Assembly (NCBI GenBank): GCA_946480055.1 | Contig: CAMLID010000098.1 | Span: 1-11,603, forward strand | DNA length: 11,603 bases | Direction of reading: 5' to 3' | From: an uncultured Lysobacter sp. | GTDB lineage: Bacteria; Pseudomonadota; Gammaproteobacteria; Xanthomonadales; Xanthomonadaceae | Shown: positions 1 through 7,995 of the stretch, piece by piece | Layout of the letters: each line of letters opens with the position of its first letter | Position numbering within the stretch: position 1 is the first letter of the stretch | Position numbers and translations under genes: made by a program | Notes under the pieces: generated by a model | Told to the model about the DNA's origin: nothing | Databases searched by the model: none | The model's input: the letters and a program-made list of their open reading frames with translations, nothing else

Positions 1-1606
<1,606 letters not shown>

Positions 1607-1867
1607 GGGGTGCTCCGATGGGCGGTTGGACGTGGGACGTGGCGGTGGGGCGTGGTCGGTAGGACACGGGGAAGCTCGCGCAGGCGCGGGCGAACCTCCA
1701 GTGTGCCGCATCCGCCACGATAGCCGCCCCAGCCGCGATTTAGACCATGGTCGTACGCGGTGTCTGAACGCGGCTTTTTACGACCAATGGCGAATGGCCC
1801 CTCCCCGGTGCCGCGCGCAGGCTGGCCGCAGTCGCGCGTCCTGCGCGGCATTCCTCGGGAGGGAATC
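1607..1867. promoter_or_regulatory. Divergent promoter region between acs and the porin gene
   Basis: This 261-bp gap separates two outward-facing genes, so it should hold promoters for both. No convincing consensus sigma-70 pair is visible. On the minus strand, TTCAGA and TCTAAA (18-bp spacing, 4 of 6 matches each) around 1742-1771 are a weak candidate for acs. The porin has a good ribosome binding site, GGGAGGG, about 4-5 nt before its ATG. The only notable structure is the inverted repeat at 1745-1790, listed separately. Confidence 0.55.
1745..1790. promoter_or_regulatory. Imperfect inverted repeat, possible operator for acs/porin
   Basis: CCATGGTCGTA (1745-1755) and TACGACCAATGG (1779-1790) are inverted copies differing by one extra A, with a 23-nt spacer. 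The left arm overlaps a perfect 10-bp palindrome, GACCATGGTC (1743-1752). The site lies midway between the divergent genes, where an activator or repressor of both could bind. That function is inferred from position and symmetry only. Confidence 0.35.
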
Positions 1868-3268
1868 ATGTCCATTCGCATCGCATCGCCAGCGGGGAGC
1901 GCGATCCGGCGGCGTCCGCTCGCTGCGGCCCTGTTGCTCGCACTGGCGCTGCCCGGTATGGCCTTCGCCCAGACGGCGAAGGAGAAGGAGCTGGAGGCGC
2001 GCGTCGCCCAGCTCGAAGCCATGGTCCAGCAGTTGGTCTCGCAGCAACAGCAGCAGCAAAGCCAGATCGCCGAGGTCAAGACCGCGCAGGCCACCGCGCC
2101 CGCGGCGCCGGTAGCGGCGACGGGCAAGCCCACGATCCAGACCGCGCCGATCACGCCCGGCGCCAATCCCGGCACGCGTTTCAGCTACGGCGGCTTCATC
2201 AAGCTCGACGGCTCGATCACTCAGACCAACGACGGCGACATCGCCGACGGTTCGGTCGGTCGCCTGTTCTATGTGCCCAAGGCGATCCCGGTCGGCGGCG
2301 GCCGCACCCGCGAGGGCGGTTCGGACACCGACATGGGCACGAACTTCTCTCGCTTCTGGTTCGCGGCCGACACCGACCTGGACAGCGGCGACAAGCTCAA
2401 GGCCTACCTGGAGTTCGATCTGTTCGGCGGCGGCAGCACCGCCTTCACCGGCAACGAAGTCGCCACCAACACCTATGCGCTCACCCTGCGCCAGGCCTAC
2501 GTGACCTGGAACAACTGGCTCGCCGGCCAGACCTGGTCCAACTTCCAGGACACCGCGGCGCTGCCGGACACGGTCGACTTCCTCGGCCCGACCGAAGGCA
2601 CGGTATTCGTGCGCCAGGCCCAGCTGCGCTACACCAAGGGCCCGTGGTCGTTCTCGATCGAGAACCCGGAGACGGTGTACACGCCGTTCCGCGGCAACAT
2701 GGCCCAGGTCGCCGGCGACGACGGCACGGTGCCGGACGTGACCGCGCGCTACACCGCCAAGGGCGACTGGGGCCACTTCGGCGTCGGCCTGCTCGCGCGC
2801 CAGCTCAAGTACCAGAACGGCCCGGCCAGCGACAGCGGCACCGGCTACGGCGCCAGCGTCTCGGGCAAGTTCAACCTGGGCAAGAACGACGACCTGCGCT
2901 ACATGGTCACCGCCGGCAGCGGCATCGGCCGCTACGTCGGCCTGGCGTTGAACAACGACGCCGTGCTCGATTCCACCGGCGGCCTGGAGAATATCGACCT
3001 GATCAGCGGCTTCGTCGGCTGGCGTCACGTGTTCAGCCCCAAACTGCGCACCAACCTGTTCTATTCGCGCGCCGAGTACGACAACGACACCGCCCTGACC
3101 GGCGTGGGCATCACCCGGTCGGCGCAATCGGCGCACGTTAATCTGATCTACTCGCCGCTGCCCAAGCTCGACGTCGGCGCCGAGCTGATCTGGGGCAAGC
3201 GCGAACTCGAGAACGGCGACTCCGGCGAGCTCAACCGCCTGCAGACGCACGTCAAGTACAGCTTCTAA
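1868..3268 (+). CDS. DcaP-like trimeric outer-membrane porin
   Basis: Predicted outer-membrane beta-barrel channel of 466 residues. It has a Sec signal peptide (hydrophobic stretch about 17-32, cleavage likely after AFA at 34). A short coiled coil, ELEARVAQLEAMVQQLV, with a glutamine run follows at about 41-66, then a Pro/Ala-rich linker to about 100. The barrel begins near FSYGGFIKLDGS (105-116), shows alternating aromatic and polar strands, and ends in a terminal phenylalanine (KYSF), the usual barrel-assembly signal. Signal, coiled coil, linker and GGFIKLD-type first strand match the DcaP family, whose Acinetobacter member is a trimer taking up dicarboxylates and similar anions. The start at 1868 is chosen because GGGAGGG precedes it and it places the signal peptide at the N-terminus; an upstream in-frame ATG at 1760 would add an implausible leader. 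Probably cotranscribed with the transporter 18 bp downstream. Substrate is unknown; a small carboxylate is a guess from acs next door. Confidence 0.88.
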   Translation: MSIRIASPAGSAIRRRPLAAALLLALALPGMAFAQTAKEKELEARVAQLEAMVQQLVSQQQQQQSQIAEVKTAQATAPAAPVAATGKPTIQTAPITPGANPGTRFSYGGFIKLDGSITQTNDGDIADGSVGRLFYVPKAIPVGGGRTREGGSDTDMGTNFSRFWFAADTDLDSGDKLKAYLEFDLFGGGSTAFTGNEVATNTYALTLRQAYVTWNNWLAGQTWSNFQDTAALPDTVDFLGPTEGTVFVRQAQLRYTKGPWSFSIENPETVYTPFRGNMAQVAGDDGTVPDVTARYTAKGDWGHFGVGLLARQLKYQNGPASDSGTGYGASVSGKFNLGKNDDLRYMVTAGSGIGRYVGLALNNDAVLDSTGGLENIDLISGFVGWRHVFSPKLRTNLFYSRAEYDNDTALTGVGITRSAQSAHVNLIYSPLPKLDVGAELIWGKRELENGDSGELNRLQTHVKYSF

Positions 3269-3286
3269 CCTTTAGGGGAACGCATC

Positions 3287-4951
3287 ATGTCCAGCGTCAC
3301 CGCCACCGCGTCGTCCGGATCCGGCGAGCTAACCAAAGGCCACAAGAAGGTCATCTTCGCGTCCAGCCTCGGCACCGTATTCGAGTGGTACGACTTTTAT
3401 CTGTACGGCTCGCTCGCCGTCATCATCGGCAAGCAGTTCTTCGGCGGCCTCAACGACACCAGCCAGTTCGTGTTCGCGCTGCTGGCCTTCGCCGCCGGCT
3501 TCGCGGTGCGTCCGTTCGGCGCACTGGTGTTCGGCCGCCTCGGCGACATGATCGGGCGCAAGTACACCTTCCTGGTCACCATCGTGATCATGGGCCTGGC
3601 GACCTTCCTGGTGGGTATCCTGCCCAGTTACGCGACCATGGGCATCGCCGCGCCGATCATCCTGATCACCTTGCGCATGGCGCAGGGCCTGGCGCTGGGC
3701 GGCGAGTACGGCGGCGCGGCGACCTATGTCGCCGAGCATGCGCCCAACGGCAAGCGCGGCCTGTACACCAGCTTCATCCAGACCACCGCGACTCTGGGCC
3801 TGTTCCTGTCGCTGCTGGTGATCTGGGGCTGTCGCAATTACTTCGGCAAGGAAGACTTCGAGGCTTGGGCCTGGCGCATTCCGTTCCTGGTCTCGGTGCT
3901 GTTGCTGGGCGTGTCGGTGTGGATTCGTCTGCAGCTGGCCGAATCGCCGCTGTTCCAGCAGATGAAGGCCGAAGGCAAGACCTCCAAGGCGCCGATCACC
4001 GAGAGCTTCTTCTCCAAGAACGGCAGGATCGCCCTGCTCGCCCTGCTCGGCGCGACCGCCGGCCAGGCCGTGGTCTGGTACGGCGGCCAGTTCTACTCGC
4101 TGTTCTTCCTGACCAAGACCCTGGGCCTGGACCCGAACCGCGCCGACATCCTGATCGCCATCGCCCTGGCCCTGGCCACCGGCGGCTTCATCTTCTTCGG
4201 CTGGCTGTCGGACAAGATCGGCCGCAAGAAGATCGTGCTCGCCGGCTGCCTGATCGCGGTGTTCACCTACTTCCCGGTGTTCAAGGCGCTGACCCACAAC
4301 GTCAACCCGGCGCTGGAATCGGCGGTGGCGAAGTCGCCGGTCACGGTGACCGCCGATCCGGAGCGCTGCGCGTTCCAGTTCGACCCGGTCGGCAAGGCGA
4401 CCTTCAAGCAGTCCTGCGACATCATCAAGTCGGCGCTGGCCAAGAAGGGCATCCCGTACAACAACGCCCCGGCCGCGGCCGGCAGCGTCGCGACGGTGTC
4501 GATCGGCGGCGCCAGCCTCAACAGCTTCGAAGGCGAAGCGCTGGGCAAGGACGAGTTCAAGGCCCAGTCCGACGCGTTCGGCAAGCAGTTGAGCGAAGCG
4601 CTCAAGACCGCCGGCTATCCGGAAAAGGCCGACCTGGCCCAGGTCAACACGCCGGTGGTGATCGCGCTGCTGACCTTCCTGGTGCTGTTGGTGACCATGG
4701 TCTACGGTCCGATCGCAGCCTGGCTGGTCGAGTTGTTCCCGACCCGCATCCGCTACACCTCGATGTCGCTGCCGTACCACATCGGCAACGGCTGGTTCGG
4801 CGGTTTCCTGCCCTTCACCGCCTTCGCCATCGTCGCCGCCACCGGCAACATCTACAGCGGCCTGTGGTATCCGATCATCGTCGCGGCGATCACCGTGGTC
4901 ATCGGCACCTTGTTCCTGCCCGAAACCAAGGACCGCGACATCCGCGACTGA
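3287..4951 (+). CDS. MFS transporter, metabolite:H+ symporter (MHS) family, with large periplasmic loop
   Basis: Inner-membrane secondary transporter of 554 residues. The first helix carries the MHS-type signature FEWYDFYLYG, the loop between helices 2 and 3 carries GRLGDMIGRK, and helix 4 ends RMAQGLALGGEYGGA, all typical of the ProP/ShiA/KgtP group. I count twelve hydrophobic segments, at about 22-48, 61-85, 94-116, 119-148, 157-182, 195-217, 246-275, 286-308, 314-333, 457-485, 495-520 and 525-545. Between helices 9 and 10, residues 334-455 form a hydrophilic insert that should face the periplasm. It holds two cysteines (361 and 377) that could form a disulfide. Classical family members are about 430-500 residues. 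AGGGGAA sits 6 nt before the ATG, and the gene lies 18 bp after the porin, so the two are very likely one operon. Opposite acs, it may import acetate or another small carboxylate; the substrate cannot be read from sequence. Confidence 0.9.
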   Translation: MSSVTATASSGSGELTKGHKKVIFASSLGTVFEWYDFYLYGSLAVIIGKQFFGGLNDTSQFVFALLAFAAGFAVRPFGALVFGRLGDMIGRKYTFLVTIVIMGLATFLVGILPSYATMGIAAPIILITLRMAQGLALGGEYGGAATYVAEHAPNGKRGLYTSFIQTTATLGLFLSLLVIWGCRNYFGKEDFEAWAWRIPFLVSVLLLGVSVWIRLQLAESPLFQQMKAEGKTSKAPITESFFSKNGRIALLALLGATAGQAVVWYGGQFYSLFFLTKTLGLDPNRADILIAIALALATGGFIFFGWLSDKIGRKKIVLAGCLIAVFTYFPVFKALTHNVNPALESAVAKSPVTVTADPERCAFQFDPVGKATFKQSCDIIKSALAKKGIPYNNAPAAAGSVATVSIGGASLNSFEGEALGKDEFKAQSDAFGKQLSEALKTAGYPEKADLAQVNTPVVIALLTFLVLLVTMVYGPIAAWLVELFPTRIRYTSMSLPYHIGNGWFGGFLPFTAFAIVAATGNIYSGLWYPIIVAAITVVIGTLFLPETKDRDIRD

Positions 4952-4987
4952 GGTCGCCCCCGAACGACCCCACGTCGTATGCGGTAA

Positions 4988-5018
4988 GGCAACGCCGGCG
5001 CAAGCCGGCGTTGTTCTT
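4988..5018 (+). terminator. Rho-independent terminator after the porin/transporter operon
   Basis: Perfect 10-bp stem, CAACGCCGGC (4990-4999) with GCCGGCGTTG (5004-5013), closed by a GCAA tetraloop and followed by TTCTTT. G-U pairs can extend the base by two more. It lies 37 nt after the transporter stop codon and isolates this operon from the TPR gene. Confidence 0.85.
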
Positions 5019-5087
5019 TATGCGCCCGTCGCGCGACTGCGCTTATGCTCCGGCAACCGCGGATGCGGGTGCCAAGGAGCGCAGATA

Positions 5088-5528
5088 ATGGAACTATCCG
5101 ATCACGTTCATGAACGAGTTCAGGCCTTGTCCGCACAGGGCGACGCCAGCGCCGAGCAGGGTCGCTATCACGAAGCCCTGGAAAAGTACGTCGAGGCCTT
5201 GGGGCTGCTGCCCGAACCGACCACCGACTGGGAGGCCGCCACCTGGCTGCTCGCGGCGATCGGCGACGCGCATTTCCTTGCCGGCGATTACGAGCACGCG
5301 CGAGCGGCGCTCTCCGACGCGATGCATTGTCCGGACGCGATCGGCAACCCTTTCCTGCATCTGCGCCTGGGACAGTCGCAGTTCGAACTGGGAAATCTGG
5401 AACGCGCCGAAGACGAACTCACGCGCGCCTACATGGGCGCTGGCCCGAGCATCTTCAAACACGAAGACCCGAAGTACTTCGAGTACCTCAAGAGCGTTCT
5501 GAATGCGCCGGCCGATGGCGACGGGTAA
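5088..5528 (+). CDS. Small tetratricopeptide-repeat (TPR) protein
   Basis: Cytoplasmic helical protein of 146 residues with no signal peptide or membrane segment. Three TPR-like helix pairs are visible: about 13-44 (GDASAEQGRYHEALEKYVEA), 53-82 (GDAHFLAGDYEHARAALSDA) and 89-119 (LGQSQFELGNLERAEDELTR). A conserved-looking tail contains EDPKYFEYLK. TPR proteins bind other proteins, so an adaptor or chaperone role is likely, but no partner is evident. Similar short solo TPR proteins occur in proteobacteria, sometimes near toxin/immunity loci; no toxin gene is seen here. The start is supported by AAGGAG (5074-5079) 8 nt upstream. A terminator precedes it and a 194-bp gap without a visible gene follows, so it is probably transcribed alone. 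Confidence 0.85.
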   Translation: MELSDHVHERVQALSAQGDASAEQGRYHEALEKYVEALGLLPEPTTDWEAATWLLAAIGDAHFLAGDYEHARAALSDAMHCPDAIGNPFLHLRLGQSQFELGNLERAEDELTRAYMGAGPSIFKHEDPKYFEYLKSVLNAPADGDG

Positions 5529-5722
5529 GGCCACGGGCTCGTTCCGGGGCCGGAGCCGCCATCGCCAGCGCAACGGCTCAGGATGAAGCCGGCACCCGGC
5601 CCGACCGTCGCGCGGTCCACAGCGCCGCTGCGATTGCGGGATCGCCGGCGGAACCCAACACTGGCCGGAGTCGCGCGACGCCGCGGCTGCGCCCAAACTC
5701 AGACCCGGCCCCGGACCCCGCC

Positions 5723-6121
5723 ATGAAACCGTCGATCCATCGCTACGACCCCAGCACCGAGTTCTACATCTCCGAGCAATGCCACATCGTCGAGCTGTCC
5801 AATCACGCCGACGATCCGGACGTCTCGATCGCGCGGGCGCGGGTTGCGCCGGGCGTGACCACACGTTGGCACCGGTTGAGCGGCACTACCGAACGCTACG
5901 TGATCGCCGAAGGCCTCGGCCGGGTGGAGGTCGGCGAACTGCCGCCGCAGGAGGTCGGGCCCGGCGACGTGGTGTTGATCCCGCCGGACTGCCGCCAGCG
6001 CATCGCCAACCTGGGCCACGGCGACCTGGTGTTCCTGGCGATCTGCTCGCCGCGCTTCCGGCCCGAGGCCTACCAGGACATCGACGAGGCGCCCCTGCCC
6101 TGCAGTTTCGACGACGCCTAG
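5723..6121 (+). CDS. Small cupin-domain protein with few metal ligands
   Basis: Single-domain cupin of 132 residues, cytoplasmic. Conserved barrel blocks are RWHRLSGTTERYVIAEGLGR (48-67) for motif 1 and GPGDVVLIPPDCRQRIANLG (79-98) for motif 2. A classical metal-binding cupin has HxH and E in motif 1 and H in motif 2. Here only H50 and E57 remain, and Q92 occupies the usual motif 2 histidine position. PP-x-C-x-QRI followed by FLAICSPRF resembles a widespread cupin group of unknown function, so enzymatic activity is uncertain and ligand binding is possible. The start is the first in-frame ATG giving a typical N-terminus; no good Shine-Dalgarno sequence is visible, only GC-rich sequence. The gene ends convergently with the arginase-like gene, sharing the bases CTAG. 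Confidence 0.85.
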   Translation: MKPSIHRYDPSTEFYISEQCHIVELSNHADDPDVSIARARVAPGVTTRWHRLSGTTERYVIAEGLGRVEVGELPPQEVGPGDVVLIPPDCRQRIANLGHGDLVFLAICSPRFRPEAYQDIDEAPLPCSFDDA

Positions 6122-7209
6122 CGTCGCGTGCCCGCTGCTGCATTTCGGCGCGGCTTATCCGTGGGCAGCGCGAAGCGTCCGCTGTCTGCGAACGCGGCCT
6201 CGACGGTCCGCGCCAGACGCGCGCCGTAGACGCCGTCCGGGTCGAGGTCCGGGTCGTAGATCGTCAGTTCCAATCCGATCGCCTTGGGACTGGCCAGCAA
6301 AGGCGCGAGCAGGCTGCGCAGTTGGGCGAAGCTCAGGCCGCGCTCGTTGGGCGAATCCACTGCCGGCATCGTGCGTGTGTCGAGCACGTCGGCGTCCACG
6401 TGAATCCAATAGCCCTGGGTGTCGTCGGCTTCCAGCCGCATGCGCGCGGCGATGCCCGCGGCCTGCGCGCCGCCGCGGCGGATCTCATCGACGTCGATGC
6501 TGTGGATAGCGGACGCGTCGAAGCTCTCGGTCGCAGCGAACTCGCTGTCTTCGCGCGTGCGCGAGAGTCCCAACTGGACCACGTCGGATTCGCGCACGTA
6601 CGGCGACAAGCCGTCGATATCGGTCAGCGCTGCCGGGCCGTGTCCGGTCGCCAGCCCGAGGTCCAGGCCGGCCGCGGTGTAGTAGCCCTGGTAGCGCTTG
6701 CGGTTGCGCGCATAGGAATAGTCGTCGTGCGCATCGACGAAGGCCAGGCCGTAGCGCCCGCGACGCTTGAGAGCGAGGCTGGAACCGAGCAGCACGCTGC
6801 AATCGCCGCCCAGCACGAGCACGAACTCGCCGCGTCCCAGCAACGGCGCCAGGCGGTCGGCGAGCGTGCGCGAGTATTCGCTCAAGGCCGCGCCGTTGCG
6901 GAAGCCGACGGCGTGGTCGGGGTCGGGCGAATACGCCGGCGCTGCGACGCGTCCGGCATCGCGCGCGCCCAGGCGCTGGAGCAGACCGGTGGCGCGCAGC
7001 GCGTCGGGCGCCTTGCGCGCACCGGGTTCGACGCCGGGCGCGGGTGGGCGCAGACCGAGATTGCTGGGCGCGTCGATCGCGACGATGCGTGCCGGCGGCG
7101 CGGCGACGGCGGTCGTCGCTGGCGTACAGGCGCCGGCGGCCACGCCCACGCCGGCGGCGAGCAGGCCGGTTTCGAGGCAGCGACGTGCGAGGCGCAGGTT
7201 CCGGCTCAT
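6118..7209 (-). CDS. Exported arginase/agmatinase-fold (ureohydrolase family) protein
   Basis: Member of the arginase superfamily, 363 residues, whose relatives hydrolyse guanidino or related C-N bonds with a two-manganese centre. Metal-site motifs are GGDCS (134-138), DAHDD (159-163) and DADVLD (272-277), followed by GLELTIYDPDLDPDG near 312-326. The His of the usual GGDHS is Cys137 here; the Asp and His ligands of the other two motifs are present. Residues 1-36 look like an export signal: twin Arg at 9-10, a hydrophobic run at 16-27, and Cys28 in AAGAC, which could be a weak lipobox. Arginases are normally cytoplasmic, so this location is unusual. The substrate cannot be assigned: the GGDCS/DPDLDPDG pattern belongs to an uncharacterised branch, so arginase, agmatinase or guanidinase are all possible. 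It diverges from the CGNR regulator and has a near-consensus promoter overlapped by paired operators. Confidence 0.88.
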   Translation of the reverse strand: MSRNLRLARRCLETGLLAAGVGVAAGACTPATTAVAAPPARIVAIDAPSNLGLRPPAPGVEPGARKAPDALRATGLLQRLGARDAGRVAAPAYSPDPDHAVGFRNGAALSEYSRTLADRLAPLLGRGEFVLVLGGDCSVLLGSSLALKRRGRYGLAFVDAHDDYSYARNRKRYQGYYTAAGLDLGLATGHGPAALTDIDGLSPYVRESDVVQLGLSRTREDSEFAATESFDASAIHSIDVDEIRRGGAQAAGIAARMRLEADDTQGYWIHVDADVLDTRTMPAVDSPNERGLSFAQLRSLLAPLLASPKAIGLELTIYDPDLDPDGVYGARLARTVEAAFADSGRFALPTDKPRRNAAAGTRR

Positions 7210-7214
7210 GGCGG

Positions 7215-7244
7215 ATAACCTTTAAATATACTTTTGACGGTTAT
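7215..7244. promoter_or_regulatory. Palindromic operator candidate, copy 1 (ATAACC-N18-GGTTAT)
   Basis: Perfect 6-bp inverted half-sites ATAACC (7215-7220) and GGTTAT (7239-7244) separated by 18 AT-rich bases. It covers the -10 box, the predicted start point and the leader of the arginase-like gene, so a bound protein would be expected to repress that gene. Copy 2 lies 42 bp away, close to four helical turns. The CGNR regulator encoded next door is the obvious candidate binder; this is inference. Confidence 0.65.
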
Positions 7245-7261
7245 ATGCCCGCGAGCATAAC
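7234..7261 (+). promoter_or_regulatory. Candidate sigma-70 promoter of the CGNR regulator gene
   Basis: TTGACG (7234-7239, 5 of 6 to consensus) and CATAAC (7256-7261, 4 of 6) with a 16-bp spacer. Predicted transcription start is near 7268, leaving a leader of about 20 nt and a weak ribosome binding site, AGCAGG. Both operator copies overlap it, so autoregulation is likely if the CGNR protein binds them. Confidence 0.45.
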
Positions 7262-7268
7262 CTGTCAA
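7240..7268 (-). promoter_or_regulatory. Strong sigma-70 promoter of the arginase-like gene
   Basis: On the minus strand, a perfect TTGACA -35 (7263-7268), a 17-bp spacer and a TATAAC -10 (7240-7245, 5 of 6). The predicted start is near 7233, giving a leader of about 24 nt. Such a consensus promoter in a GC-rich genome suggests high expression unless repressed. The -10 box overlaps operator copy 1 and the -35 box lies inside operator copy 2. Confidence 0.75.
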
Positions 7269-7286
7269 TATCGCTTAGCAGGTTAC
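7257..7286. promoter_or_regulatory. Palindromic operator candidate, copy 2 (ATAACC-N18-GGTTAC)
   Basis: Half-sites ATAACC (7257-7262) and GGTTAC (7281-7286) have the same 18-base spacing as copy 1, with a single mismatch in the last base. Offsetting the arms gives a longer inverted match, GCATAACCTG (7255-7264) against CAGGTTACGC (7279-7288), 9 of 10 paired. It spans the -35 box of the arginase-like promoter and ends 2 bases before the regulator's ATG. Confidence 0.65.
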
Positions 7287-7288
7287 GC

Positions 7289-7912
7289 ATGCGCACCGAA
7301 CACCACGCCTTCCAGCCCGCCGACCTGGTCGCCGGTCACCTCGCTCTCGACCTGGCCAACACCGTCACCGCGCGCGACACCCAGCCGCGCGACTGGCTGG
7401 ACGATTACGACGCGCTGCTGCGCTGGGCGCGGCAGTCCGGTCACTACGCGCGCGCCGACCTGGCCAAGCTGGAAGAATTGGCGAACGCCGAGCCGGCCAA
7501 GGCCGCCGCCGCCTTGAACCGCTGCAAGACCCTGCGCGAAGCGCTGTGCGCGATCCTGTACGCGCTCGCACAGGACACGTCGCCGGCAGCCGACGATCTG
7601 GCGACCTTGGACAAGGCGCGCCTGGCCGCGTCGTCTGCGGCCCGGTTGGTAGCGCGCAAGGGCCGCCTGCTGGCCGAGTGGTCGGTCGAGCGCTCGGGGC
7701 CGGACCTGATCGCGCACGTGGTCACCGCACACGCGATCGACCTGCTCAAGGACGCCCAGCTCGACCGCCTGCGCATCTGCGACGGCCACGACTGCGGCTG
7801 GGTGTTCATCGACAGCTCCAAGAACGGCCGCCGCCGCTGGTGCGACATGGCCACCTGCGGCAACGTCGCCAAGGCGCGCCGGCACCAGCAACGTACCAGC
7901 GCGGCGCGCTGA
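7289..7912 (+). CDS. CGNR-type zinc-finger putative transcription regulator (ABATE domain)
   Basis: Cytoplasmic protein of 207 residues with the two-part layout of the CGNR family. The N-terminal ABATE-type ligand/stress-sensing domain starts with HLALDLANTV (17-26), the usual opening block. The C-terminal zinc finger has four cysteines (164, 169, 185 and 190) and basic residues around RRRWCDMATCGN. The finger probably binds DNA. The name-giving CGNR tetrapeptide is CGNV here (190-193), so the Arg is replaced, while the following KARRH is kept. It is divergent from the arginase-like gene across 79 bp holding two matching palindromes, the classic arrangement of a local regulator and its target. 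The start is supported by AGCAGG 6 nt upstream. The effector molecule is unknown. Confidence 0.9.
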   Translation: MRTEHHAFQPADLVAGHLALDLANTVTARDTQPRDWLDDYDALLRWARQSGHYARADLAKLEELANAEPAKAAAALNRCKTLREALCAILYALAQDTSPAADDLATLDKARLAASSAARLVARKGRLLAEWSVERSGPDLIAHVVTAHAIDLLKDAQLDRLRICDGHDCGWVFIDSSKNGRRRWCDMATCGNVAKARRHQQRTSAAR

Positions 7913-7995
7913 ACCGCGCCCAGGAAGATGCGCAGGCGCGTCAAACCGCGCGTCCAGGCGAGTGCTAACGTTTGCGCAGATTCCGGAGTCGCGCC

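Noticed and set aside
2014..2065. CAG/CAA-rich run in the porin gene, considered as a microsatellite repeat
   Set aside because: Encodes the glutamine-rich end of the coiled coil with mixed codons; short and irregular, so ordinary coding sequence.
1778..4780. Long minus-strand open frames opposite the porin and transporter
   Set aside because: Antisense shadows of two clearly coding genes with signal peptide, barrel and membrane-helix patterns; the antisense products are Glu/Gln/Arg/Ala-rich without domains.
3385..5088. 567-codon plus-strand frame overlapping the transporter out of frame
   Set aside because: Arg/Pro/Gly-rich shifted frame of the transporter gene that runs through the terminator; no recognisable domain.
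5529..5722. Gap between the TPR and cupin genes, considered for an RNA gene or extra small gene
   Set aside because: No cloverleaf, no convincing hairpin with T tract and no small frame with a ribosome binding site; I see nothing I can name.
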